From an uncultured Pelagibacteraceae bacterium (GTDB lineage Bacteria > Pseudomonadota > Alphaproteobacteria > Pelagibacterales > Pelagibacteraceae): a DNA stretch of 51,968 nucleotides. The stretch covers positions 1 through 51,968 of the forward strand of contig CACITX010000004.1 of NCBI GenBank assembly GCA_902589705.1, given 5' to 3'. Every line of letters starts with the position of its first letter. The stretch's first letter is position 1. The notes under the pieces are model-generated. The model was given only the letters and a program-made list of their open reading frames with translations, did not search any database and was not told where the DNA came from. The translations under genes and the position numbers were made by a program. Of this stretch, positions 42,375 through 51,968 are shown one piece after another.

Positions 42375-42749
42375 TTTCTTTTAAAGTTTCTAATTTGTAA
42401 GACGCTACGTATCTCTCTTTGTCAGTAGACTGAGCATTTAAGTTTGCTTCAGCTTTTTGGATCAAATCGTTAATTTGACTTTTATCTAAATTAGCCACAT
42501 CTTTTGCAGTTGAAGTTAAAATTAATAAATTATTATTTGAAAACTCAACAGTTCCCTCTTCCACGTAATATTTTTTTTCACCTTCAGCCTTAATTGTAAT
42601 GATCCCTGGCCTCAAAAATGTAATTAGAGGGATATGGTTATTTAAAATTCCCATTTGACCTTCAAAAGAAGGAATTACTACCTCGCTCGTTTCTTGTTTT
42701 AAAATTGTTTGATCCGGACTAATTATTTCAACTGTAAACTTATCTGACA

Positions 42750-42750
<1 letters not shown>
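42364..42750 (-). CDS. atpC: F1 ATP synthase subunit epsilon
   Basis: The 128-residue protein has the epsilon beta-sandwich (about 3-84, with SFEGQMGILNNHIPLITFLRPG) and a C-terminal helical region ending TLKEIS. It couples F1 rotation and can inhibit hydrolysis. It is the last gene of atpHAGDC; its ATG overlaps the atpD stop. Confidence 0.96.
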
Positions 42751-45048
<2,298 letters not shown>

Positions 45049-45049
<1 letters not shown>

Positions 45050-46572
45050 TATTTTTTCTTATATTCCTCTATAACTTGTTTTAGTTGATTTTCTGTATCT
45101 TCATCTAATTTTCCTGATGATTGAATATCTTCAATAATTTCTGGTTTTTCATTTTTGATTTTTTCGATTACATCTTTCTCAAATCCTTTAATTTTTCCTA
45201 AATCAACGTCGTCCAAATATCCTTTTACTCCAGCAAAAACTGAAATTACTTGCTCTGCGACAGTCATTGGAGAGTATTGGTCTTGTTTTAATAATTCTGT
45301 TAATTTTGCTCCACGATTTAATAGTTGTTGAGTAGAGGCATCTAAATCTGATCCAAATTGAGCGAAAGCTGCCATTTCTCTGTATTGAGCAAGTTCTAAT
45401 TTAATAGACCCGGCTACTTTTTTCATCGCTTTAGTTTGTGCTGCAGATCCTACTCGCGATACTGATAAACCAACGTTAACTGCAGGTCTTATTCCTTGGT
45501 TAAATAATTCAGTTTCTAAAAATATTTGTCCATCAGTAATAGAAATTACATTTGTAGGAATATAAGCAGAAACATCACCTGCTTGTGTCTCAATAATTGG
45601 TAATGCAGTTAATGATCCACCTCCATTTGCGTCACTTAATTTTGCAGATCTTTCTAGAAGTCTGCTGTGTAGATAGAAAACGTCACCAGGGTAAGCTTCC
45701 CTACCTGGAGGTCGTCTAAGTAAAAGTGACATTTGTCTGTATGCTACTGCTTGTTTTGACAAGTCATCGTAAACTATTAAAGCATGCATTCCATTGTCTC
45801 TAAAATATTCACCTATTGTGCAGCCAGTATAAGGAGCGAGAAACTGAAGTGGTGCAGAGTCTGATGCTGTTGCAGCAACTATTGTTGTGTATTTTAGTGC
45901 GCCTGCTTCTTCTAAAGTTTTCGTTATCTGAGCTACAGTTGAACGTTTTTGTCCAATTGCTACATAAACACAATAAAGTTTTTTCTTTTCATCTGATGAC
46001 TCGTTTATTTTTTTTTGATTGATTATTGCATCAATCGCAACTGCTGTTTTACCTGTTTGTCTATCACCAATAATTAATTCCCTTTGGCCTCTTCCTACAG
46101 GTATAAGCGAGTCGATAGATTTTAAACCTGTCTGCATTGGTTCACTAACAGATTGTCTAGGAATTATTCCTGGTGCTTTTACTTCAACTCTTTTTCTTTC
46201 TTTAGAAGAGATAGCTCCTTTTCCATCTATTGGATTTCCTAAACCATCAACAACTCTTCCTAATAATTCTTTTCCAACTGGAACATCCACAATCGCGTTA
46301 GTTCTTTTAATTGTGTCGCCTTCTTTTATTTTTCTATCATCTCCAAAAATTACAACTCCAACATTGTCATTTTCTAGATTCAATGCCATACCTTTAGAGC
46401 CGTCTTCAAACTCAACCATTTCCCCAGCCTGAACATTATCCAAACCATAAACTCGTGCAATTCCATCACCAACTGATAAAACTTTTCCAATTTCTGAAAC
46501 TTCAGCTTTTTCACCAAAATTTTTAATTTGTTCTTTAAGTAATTTAGTAACTTCTGAAGGATTTATAGACAT
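45049..46572 (-). CDS. atpA: F1 ATP synthase subunit alpha
   Basis: The 507-residue non-catalytic nucleotide-binding subunit has the P-loop [54 protein letters not shown], and the signature ending [14 protein letters not shown]. One base separates it from atpH. Confidence 0.98.
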
Positions 46573-46573
46573 A

Positions 46574-47131
46574 TTAATTTTCTAACATTTCTTGTTTGTA
46601 TTTATTTAATTTATTTTTAATCGAGGTATCGATCATAAAGCTTCCAAGTTGAAGTTTTAATCCTCCGATAAGTTCTTTATCAACCTTGTAGTTAATTTTT
46701 ATAGTTGAGCTTGTTGAAGAGGATAGCTCTTTACTTATATTCTCAAGTTCAGTCTCTGATAATTCTTTAGAAGATATTAAGGAGGCTTTTACTTCACCTC
46801 TTTTTTGTGCACATAATTTTAAAAAACTATCAATAATTTTTTCAACAAAAAATATTCTTCTTTTTTCTATTAATAAAAACATAAAGTTTTTTAAATTTTT
46901 CGAAAAGTTTAGCGTTTCAGCTAGTAGTTTTAATGCGTTGCTTTGATTTTCTTTACTTTGAGTTGGATTGTGTATGAAATTTTTTACCTCAAGACTATTG
47001 TTCAATAGGGAGGCGAAGTTCTTGATGTCATTTTCTATTTTCTCTAATTCACTAGCTTCTTTGGCTACTTCAAAAAGTGCGCGAGAGTATCTTTCTGAAG
47101 TTTCTGTTGAGAAAGATTTGTTTGTGCTCAT
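46574..47131 (-). CDS. atpH: F1 ATP synthase subunit delta
   Basis: The 185-residue stator subunit has the N-terminal helical domain ([13 protein letters not shown]) and the C-terminal [22 protein letters not shown] signature. It is the first gene of the F1 cluster. F0 genes are not next to it, as is usual in alphaproteobacteria. priA is encoded 78 bases upstream on the same strand. Confidence 0.95.
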   Translation of the reverse strand: MSTNKSFSTETSERYSRALFEVAKEASELEKIENDIKNFASLLNNSLEVKNFIHNPTQSKENQSNALKLLAETLNFSKNLKNFMFLLIEKRRIFFVEKIIDSFLKLCAQKRGEVKASLISSKELSETELENISKELSSSTSSTIKINYKVDKELIGGLKLQLGSFMIDTSIKNKLNKYKQEMLEN

Positions 47132-47169
47132 TTTTTATTGAAATTATTGTGAAATATTGAGCGTGTCGT

Positions 47170-47175
47170 ATCATA
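47170..47175 (-). promoter_or_regulatory. Possible -10 element of the atp operon
   Basis: TATGAT on the minus strand lies 38 bases before the atpH ATG in the 78-base priA-atpH gap. The best -35 candidates (TTGGAA or TTGATC) are at non-ideal distances, so this is tentative. A TGATCA palindrome sits just upstream. Confidence 0.3.
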
Positions 47176-47209
47176 AGAGTTTACCTTGATCAAGTTTCCA
47201 ATTTAAAAA

Positions 47210-49159
47210 TTATCCAAAGTTCACGGGATCGACATCAACCGTAAGTTTAATTTTGCTTGAGATTTTCAATGAATTTAGGAGACTGGAAACCATTTTTTGC
47301 TTTAAGCTCTTCTCATTAAACCTAATTAATAATCTTGATCTAAATTTATTTTTTATCTTTAGTAAAGGTGAGTCAACAGGGCCCATTATTTCTAAACCAT
47401 TAATCGTACTAAGACGTTTTTTAATTTCTCTAGCTCCTTCAATGCTTAAAGATTGATTATTTGCTGATACAATTATTGCAATAAGTCTACAAAAAGGAGG
47501 TAGGGAATTTTCTTTTCTTGAAATAAGCTCTTTTTTTAAAATTTCATCAGGATTATTTTTTATCAACTCATTTAAAGTAATGTTCTCTGGAGATAATGTT
47601 TGGTAAACAATTAAAGACTCAGAGCTAAATCTACCAGCTCGCCCGCTTAATTGATTATATAATTGAATATTTTTTTCAGTAGTCCTTAGATCATAACCTC
47701 TTCCTGAAAAATCTGCATCAATTACAACTATACAATTTAACCTAGGAAAATTGAAACCTTTTGAAATCATCTGAGTCCCAACTAAAATATCTACCTGATT
47801 ATTTCTAATTCTGTTAAATAAGGAATTTGTGTGATCTTTTTTTTTCATATAATCACTTGAAAAAATTTCTATTTTGCTAGAAGGAAATAATTTACTTACT
47901 TCCTCATAAATTTTTTCAACACCTGGTCCATACATTATAAAATCACAATTTTTTTCATCTTTGCATTTATTAGATATTTTTTTTTCAGAAGAACAATGAT
48001 GGCAAACAGCTTTATTTTTACTTTTGTGAAATGTTAAATACATCGAGCAATTATTACATATTTGCTTGTATCCACAATTTTTACAAATTAAATATGGAGC
48101 ATAACCTCTTCTATTTAAAAAAAATAAAACCTGTTCATTTTTCTCAAGAAATTTTTTGACAATTTTAATACTCTCATCAGAAATAAAACTATTTTTTATT
48201 TTTTTTAAATTTAAATTTATAATTTTTGTTTTTGGTAAAGGATAGTCAGCATATCTCTTTTTAATTTTAAAATGTCGAAATTTTTTATTTTGTATATTAT
48301 TAAAAGTTTCTAGCGATGGTATGGAGCTAACTAAATGAATTGGTATTTTCTCAAAAGAAGCTCTGGCTATTGCCATATCTCTCGCGTGATATATTACACC
48401 TTCATCTTGCTTGTAAGAAGTGTCATGTTCTTCATCAACTATTATAACTCCAAGTTTTTTAAAAGGTAAAAGTAAAGAAGATCTCGCTCCAATTACTAAT
48501 TTAATATTATTATTAATTATACCATTCCAAATAATTCTTTTATTTTTTGGTGTTATTTTCGAATGCCAAATTGCAGGTTCGAAACCAAAAAAATCGTAGA
48601 ACCTTGTCTTAAATTCGTTAGTTAAAAAAATTTCAGGAAGTAAAACTAAAGCTTGCTTATTTTCAGCAATAATTTTTTTTATTCTCTCAAAATATACAAG
48701 TGTTTTGCCTGAACCAGTTGTTCCTTGAAGGACAGAAACATCAAATCTATTATTTTTTGAATTTAAAAATTTTAAGGCATTATTCTGTTCTTGATTTAAA
48801 TAAAATTTTTTTGCTTTAATAATTCTTAGGTCAAAATTTTTATCATTTTTTATAAATAAATTTTTATTTCCTCCAATAACCATTTTAAGAACAAGCCCTA
48901 AGGGTGATACGTTGTACATCGAAAACCATTTCATAAAATTAATGAAATTTTCATTTAAAGAAATTTTGCCTATCTTTTTATGAATATTTTTAATTTTTAC
49001 ATCTTTTGGAGCAAAACTTTTGTCTGGCCACACAACACCAATCACCTTTTCTTTTCCAAAAGGGACTTCAACAATGTCTCCTGGGGTCAATTTTTCTTTT
49101 TTTGTTTCGTATGTGAATGAAAAATTAAATATTTTAGGCAGCAGTACTTGCGCTTTCAT
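47210..49159 (-). CDS. priA: Primosomal replication protein N' (PriA helicase)
   Basis: The 649-residue protein has an N-terminal DNA-binding domain, Walker A GTTGSGKTL, the DEEH box, and four pairs of zinc Cys (RGYAPYLICKNCGYKQ to CNNCSM, CHHCSSE and CKDEKNC). Helicase motifs QMISKGFNFP and YNQLSGRAGR follow. It restarts stalled replication forks. Family members are usually about 700-730 residues; the shorter length is spread over the N-terminus and linkers. Position before atpH is conserved in alphaproteobacteria. Confidence 0.95.
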   Translation of the reverse strand: MKAQVLLPKIFNFSFTYETKKEKLTPGDIVEVPFGKEKVIGVVWPDKSFAPKDVKIKNIHKKIGKISLNENFINFMKWFSMYNVSPLGLVLKMVIGGNKNLFIKNDKNFDLRIIKAKKFYLNQEQNNALKFLNSKNNRFDVSVLQGTTGSGKTLVYFERIKKIIAENKQALVLLPEIFLTNEFKTRFYDFFGFEPAIWHSKITPKNKRIIWNGIINNNIKLVIGARSSLLLPFKKLGVIIVDEEHDTSYKQDEGVIYHARDMAIARASFEKIPIHLVSSIPSLETFNNIQNKKFRHFKIKKRYADYPLPKTKIINLNLKKIKNSFISDESIKIVKKFLEKNEQVLFFLNRRGYAPYLICKNCGYKQICNNCSMYLTFHKSKNKAVCHHCSSEKKISNKCKDEKNCDFIMYGPGVEKIYEEVSKLFPSSKIEIFSSDYMKKKDHTNSLFNRIRNNQVDILVGTQMISKGFNFPRLNCIVVIDADFSGRGYDLRTTEKNIQLYNQLSGRAGRFSSESLIVYQTLSPENITLNELIKNNPDEILKKELISRKENSLPPFCRLIAIIVSANNQSLSIEGAREIKKRLSTINGLEIMGPVDSPLLKIKNKFRSRLLIRFNEKSLKQKMVSSLLNSLKISSKIKLTVDVDPVNFG

Positions 49160-49187
49160 ATTTTAATAGTAGTTGAATTTTTCTTTT

Positions 49188-50594
49188 TTAAAAATGAATT
49201 GGTCTTTTATCAACAGCTAAAGCTGCTTCTTTAATCGCTTCTGTATGTGTAGGGTGAGCATGACACGTTCTAGCAATATCTTCTGAACTTGCTCCAAATT
49301 CCATCGCTAAAGCCATCTCTGCAATCATATCTCCACAGTGAGGCCCAATGATATGAACACCTAGAACTTTGTCAGTTTTGCTATCAGCAAGTATTTTAAC
49401 AAAGCCTTCAGTTTCATTGTTTACTTTTGCTCTAGAGTTAGCAAGAAATGGAAATTTACCAATCTTATAAGATTTGTTTTCATCTTTTAATTGTTCCTCT
49501 GTTTTTCCAACAGTAGCAACTTCTGGCGATGTATAGATCACACCTGGTATTACATCGTAATTAACATGACCTGCTTGACCTGCTAAAATTTCTGCAACAG
49601 CGATGCCTTCTTCCTCTGCTTTATGTGCTAACATTGGTCCTTTGATAACATCACCTATAGCGTAAATATTATTTACTGAAGTTTGTAATTTATCATTAAC
49701 TTCTATTCTTCCTTTATTATCTTTTTTAATTCCAACTTTTGAAAGATTTAATCCTTCTGTATATGGTTTTCTTCCTACTGATACTAAAACTTTATCTACT
49801 TCCAATTTCTCTTTTTTTGAACTCTTAACATTTGTATATGAGATGGATACTGAGCCCCCTTGATCTTTTACTGACTCAACTTTTGAGCCCATCTTAAACT
49901 TAATTCCTTGTTTTGTTAAAATTTTTTGAAATTCATTTGAAACTTCTCTATCCATTCCAGGAGTTATGTAGTCTAAATACTCTACAACAGTAACATCGGA
50001 GCCTAATCTTGACCACACAGATCCCATTTCTAAACCGATATAACCTCCCCCGATAACTGCAAGTTTCTTAGGGACCTTATCAAAAGATAAGGCGCCAGTA
50101 GAAGATACAATATTTTTTTCATCTATTTCTATTCCAGGTAATGAAGAAACAGTTGATCCAGTGGCTATAACAATATTTTTAGATTTAACGTTAGTTCTTT
50201 TGTTATTATCTTCATAAACTACAATATCGTTTTTTGAAAAAAGAACACCTTTGCCTTTAAAATATGTCACCTTGTTTTTTTTAAATAAAAACTCTACTCC
50301 CTTAGTTAATACTTGAATAGATTTGTTCTTATTAGACATCATTTTTTCAATATTAAGTTTTATTCCGTCAATTTCTATACCTTGTTTATTAAAGTCTTTT
50401 TTTGCTTTATGAAAATTTTCAGATAAATTTAATAAGCTTTTAGACGGTATGCATCCAACATTTAAACATGTGCCACCTAAGGCCCCTCTTGATTCTATAC
50501 AAGCTGTTTTTAACCCTAACTGTGCAGCTCTTATTGCACAAACATAACCACCTGGACCGCCTCCAACAACAACTAAATCAAAATTACTTTCCAT
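49188..50594 (-). CDS. lpdA: Dihydrolipoyl dehydrogenase (E3)
   Basis: The 468-residue flavoprotein has the FAD motif VVGGGPGGYVCAIRAAQ, redox Cys pair in GGTCLNVGCIPSK, the NAD motif IGGGYIGLEMGSVW, YAIGDVIKGPMLAHKAEEEG and the active-site His in CHAHPTHTEA. It re-oxidises lipoyl groups. It sits 2 bases after sucB, so it belongs to the 2-oxoglutarate dehydrogenase operon. It is the only E3 in the window, so it may also serve the pyruvate complex at 4.5-8.8 kb. Confidence 0.97.
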   Translation of the reverse strand: MESNFDLVVVGGGPGGYVCAIRAAQLGLKTACIESRGALGGTCLNVGCIPSKSLLNLSENFHKAKKDFNKQGIEIDGIKLNIEKMMSNKNKSIQVLTKGVEFLFKKNKVTYFKGKGVLFSKNDIVVYEDNNKRTNVKSKNIVIATGSTVSSLPGIEIDEKNIVSSTGALSFDKVPKKLAVIGGGYIGLEMGSVWSRLGSDVTVVEYLDYITPGMDREVSNEFQKILTKQGIKFKMGSKVESVKDQGGSVSISYTNVKSSKKEKLEVDKVLVSVGRKPYTEGLNLSKVGIKKDNKGRIEVNDKLQTSVNNIYAIGDVIKGPMLAHKAEEEGIAVAEILAGQAGHVNYDVIPGVIYTSPEVATVGKTEEQLKDENKSYKIGKFPFLANSRAKVNNETEGFVKILADSKTDKVLGVHIIGPHCGDMIAEMALAMEFGASSEDIARTCHAHPTHTEAIKEAALAVDKRPIHF

Positions 50595-50596
50595 AA

Positions 50597-51934
50597 TTAT
50601 ATGTTAAGAAAAAGTCTTTGAGGTTTTTCTAGACACTCTTTTACTATTTTTAAAAATGAAACTGCTTCTTTTCCATCAATAATTCTATGATCATAAGATA
50701 AAGCCAAATACATCACTGGCCTAGGTTCAACATTTCCATCAACTACCACAGGTCTTTGTACAATATTATGCATTCCAAGAACTGCTGATTGAGGTGGATT
50801 TAAAATTGGAGTAGATAACATAGAACCATATATTCCTCCATTAGTGATAGTAAAAGTTCCACCCTGTAAGTCTTCTATGGTAATTTTTCCATCTCTAGCT
50901 TTTTGACTAAGATCACCAATATTTTTTTCAATATCTGCAAAAGACATTTCATCAGTCTTTCTTAAAACAGGAACCACTAAGCCTTTGTCAGTTCCAACGG
51001 CTATACTTATATTATAATAATTTTTGTAAACTATTTCATTGCCTTGTATTTCAGCATTGATTGCAGGATAATTTTTTAAACCAATTACGCATGCTTTTAC
51101 AAAAAAAGACATGAAACCTAGTTTTACTCCGTATTTATTTAAAAATTCATCTTTATATTGATTTCTCATCGAAATAATTTCACTCATATCTACTTCATTA
51201 AATGTAGTTAACATTGCTGCATTTTCTTGGGCTTCCTTTAATCTTTTTGCAATTGTTTGTCTCAACCTTGTCATTTTAATTCTCTCTTCAGGGCCGTATT
51301 TAATTTTTCTTTCTGATGGAGAAGGTTTGGAACCCATTAAACTCATAATATCTTCTTTTAAAATTGTTCCATTTTTTCCTGTGCCTTGTATTTTAGATAA
51401 ATCTATATTTGACTCTACTGCCATTTTTCTGGCTGAGGGAGCTACTCTTGTTTCTTGTGGTTTTTGAGAAATATTTTTACTAATTAAAACCTCCTCATGT
51501 ACTTGATCGAGTATCAAAGGTTCTTCTTCCTTGGTAGCTTGTGCTACTTCAATTTTTTTAACTGGAGCTTGTTTTTTTATTGGAGGTGTTTTTTTTATTT
51601 CCTCTATAATTGGTTTAACTTCTTTTTTAATTTCTTTTTCTTGTTTAGGAGGAGGATTATATTTTTTTACCTCTTTTACCGCTGGTTGAGCACTTGTGCC
51701 TCCATTAATTGTTCCAAGAAGGGACCCGACATTGACTGTTTCACCCTCTTTTACTGTAATATTGCTTAGCACTCCGTTGCTTGGTGCTGGCACTTCAACA
51801 TTTACTTTATCTGTTTCGAGCTCAACAATGGGTTCGTCAGCTACAACTTTCTCTCCTTGATTTTTTAGCCATTTCGATACTGTTGCCTCTGTGACTGACT
51901 CACCAAGAGTGGGAACTATTATTTTTTCTGCCAT
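50597..51934 (-). CDS. sucB: 2-oxoglutarate dehydrogenase E2, dihydrolipoyl succinyltransferase
   Basis: The 445-residue protein has one N-terminal lipoyl domain (lipoyl Lys in ETDKVNVEV). A long Lys/Pro/Glu linker follows, then a peripheral-subunit-binding domain ([20 protein letters not shown]) and the catalytic domain with [12 protein letters not shown] and [12 protein letters not shown]. The [19 protein letters not shown] start and NGGIYGS stretch are SucB features rather than AceF. Its ATG overlaps the stop codon of the preceding gene. Confidence 0.96.
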   Translation of the reverse strand: MAEKIIVPTLGESVTEATVSKWLKNQGEKVVADEPIVELETDKVNVEVPAPSNGVLSNITVKEGETVNVGSLLGTINGGTSAQPAVKEVKKYNPPPKQEKEIKKEVKPIIEEIKKTPPIKKQAPVKKIEVAQATKEEEPLILDQVHEEVLISKNISQKPQETRVAPSARKMAVESNIDLSKIQGTGKNGTILKEDIMSLMGSKPSPSERKIKYGPEERIKMTRLRQTIAKRLKEAQENAAMLTTFNEVDMSEIISMRNQYKDEFLNKYGVKLGFMSFFVKACVIGLKNYPAINAEIQGNEIVYKNYYNISIAVGTDKGLVVPVLRKTDEMSFADIEKNIGDLSQKARDGKITIEDLQGGTFTITNGGIYGSMLSTPILNPPQSAVLGMHNIVQRPVVVDGNVEPRPVMYLALSYDHRIIDGKEAVSFLKIVKECLEKPQRLFLNI

Positions 51935-51968
51935 TAGTCTTTTAATATCTTTTCTAATATTTCTTTTT
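51934..51968 (-). CDS. sucA: Probable 2-oxoglutarate dehydrogenase E1, last codons
   Basis: Upstream of sucB on the minus strand, a frame is open from the window edge for ten codons ([10 protein letters not shown]) and stops with TAA at 51936-51934, overlapping the sucB ATG as TAATG. The universal sucA-sucB order makes this the sucA end. The fragment alone is too short to prove it. Confidence 0.6.
   Translation of the reverse strand, partial: KEILEKILKD

Noticed and set aside
46019..46432. Plus-strand 137-codon frame inside atpA
   Set aside because: It lies wholly antisense to a highly conserved gene, has no RBS and no recognisable domain.
51497..51769. Plus-strand 90-codon frame rich in Phe
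   Set aside because: It is the antisense of the Lys/Glu/Pro linker of sucB; the composition is that expected from a reversed Lys-rich region.

Overview
This is a low-GC, very densely packed piece of an alphaproteobacterial chromosome, most likely Pelagibacterales (SAR11) or a close marine relative. The evidence is: strong A/T bias; one- to few-base or overlapping gene junctions; alphaproteobacterial gene orders (priA-atpHAGDC without F0 genes, sucAB-lpdA, argH-small lipoprotein-lysA, rplU-rpmA-obgE-proBA-nadD-rsfS-ctpA-rppH, a Suv3-type helicase with fdxA and carD, metXW); coq7; and a SAM-II riboswitch very like the marine environmental examples. I see no phage, insertion sequence, CRISPR array or rRNA. 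The only tRNA found is tRNA-Leu(CAA). The left and right edges cut a thiolase gene and (probably) sucA.

Layout. 1-4.3 kb: thiolase end, HDAC-family deacetylase, secreted polysaccharide-lyase-like protein and acetoacetyl-CoA ligase, suggesting C4 acyl-CoA/ketone-body use. 4.5-8.8 kb: a pyruvate dehydrogenase operon with an unusual homodimeric-type E1 that carries its own N-terminal lipoyl domain and is interrupted by a one-base frameshift in an A8 run, followed by E2. 8.8-14.8 kb: EamA exporter, thioesterase, TAXI-type TRAP transporter with an internal terminator hairpin, and an aminotransferase. 15-18.9 kb: Suv3-like RNA helicase, TerB-like protein, 7Fe ferredoxin and CarD regulator, then a 22-residue Lys/Arg-only-type peptide gene on the opposite strand with a strong ribosome binding site. 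19-26.7 kb: acyl-CoA ligase, tRNA-Leu, BASS transporter, unknown two-winged-helix protein, small membrane protein, YqaA/DedA, DsbB, Coq7, HNH nuclease, esterase, HIG1-like protein and TlpA thioredoxin. 26.7-33.1 kb: amino-acid biosynthesis (argH, lysA, tyrA, hisC) with plsC and a tartrate/D-malate dehydrogenase. 33.2-35.8 kb: SAM-II-controlled metXW and gloB. 35.8-42.4 kb: the rplU-to-rppH run. 42.4-51.97 kb (minus strand): F1 ATP synthase, priA, lpdA, sucB and the last codons of sucA.

Functional links. The lpdA product (49-50 kb) probably serves as E3 for both the 2-oxoglutarate dehydrogenase beside it and the pyruvate dehydrogenase at 4.5-8.8 kb, which has no E3 of its own here. DsbB, TlpA and YqaA point to envelope and thiol chemistry. 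The most interesting items are the split lipoyl-E1 gene, the 22-aa basic peptide, the SAM-II/terminator/metX-start arrangement, and the hairpin that contains the acetoacetyl-CoA ligase start codon. All calls are from reading the sequence and translated proteins; no database search was possible.
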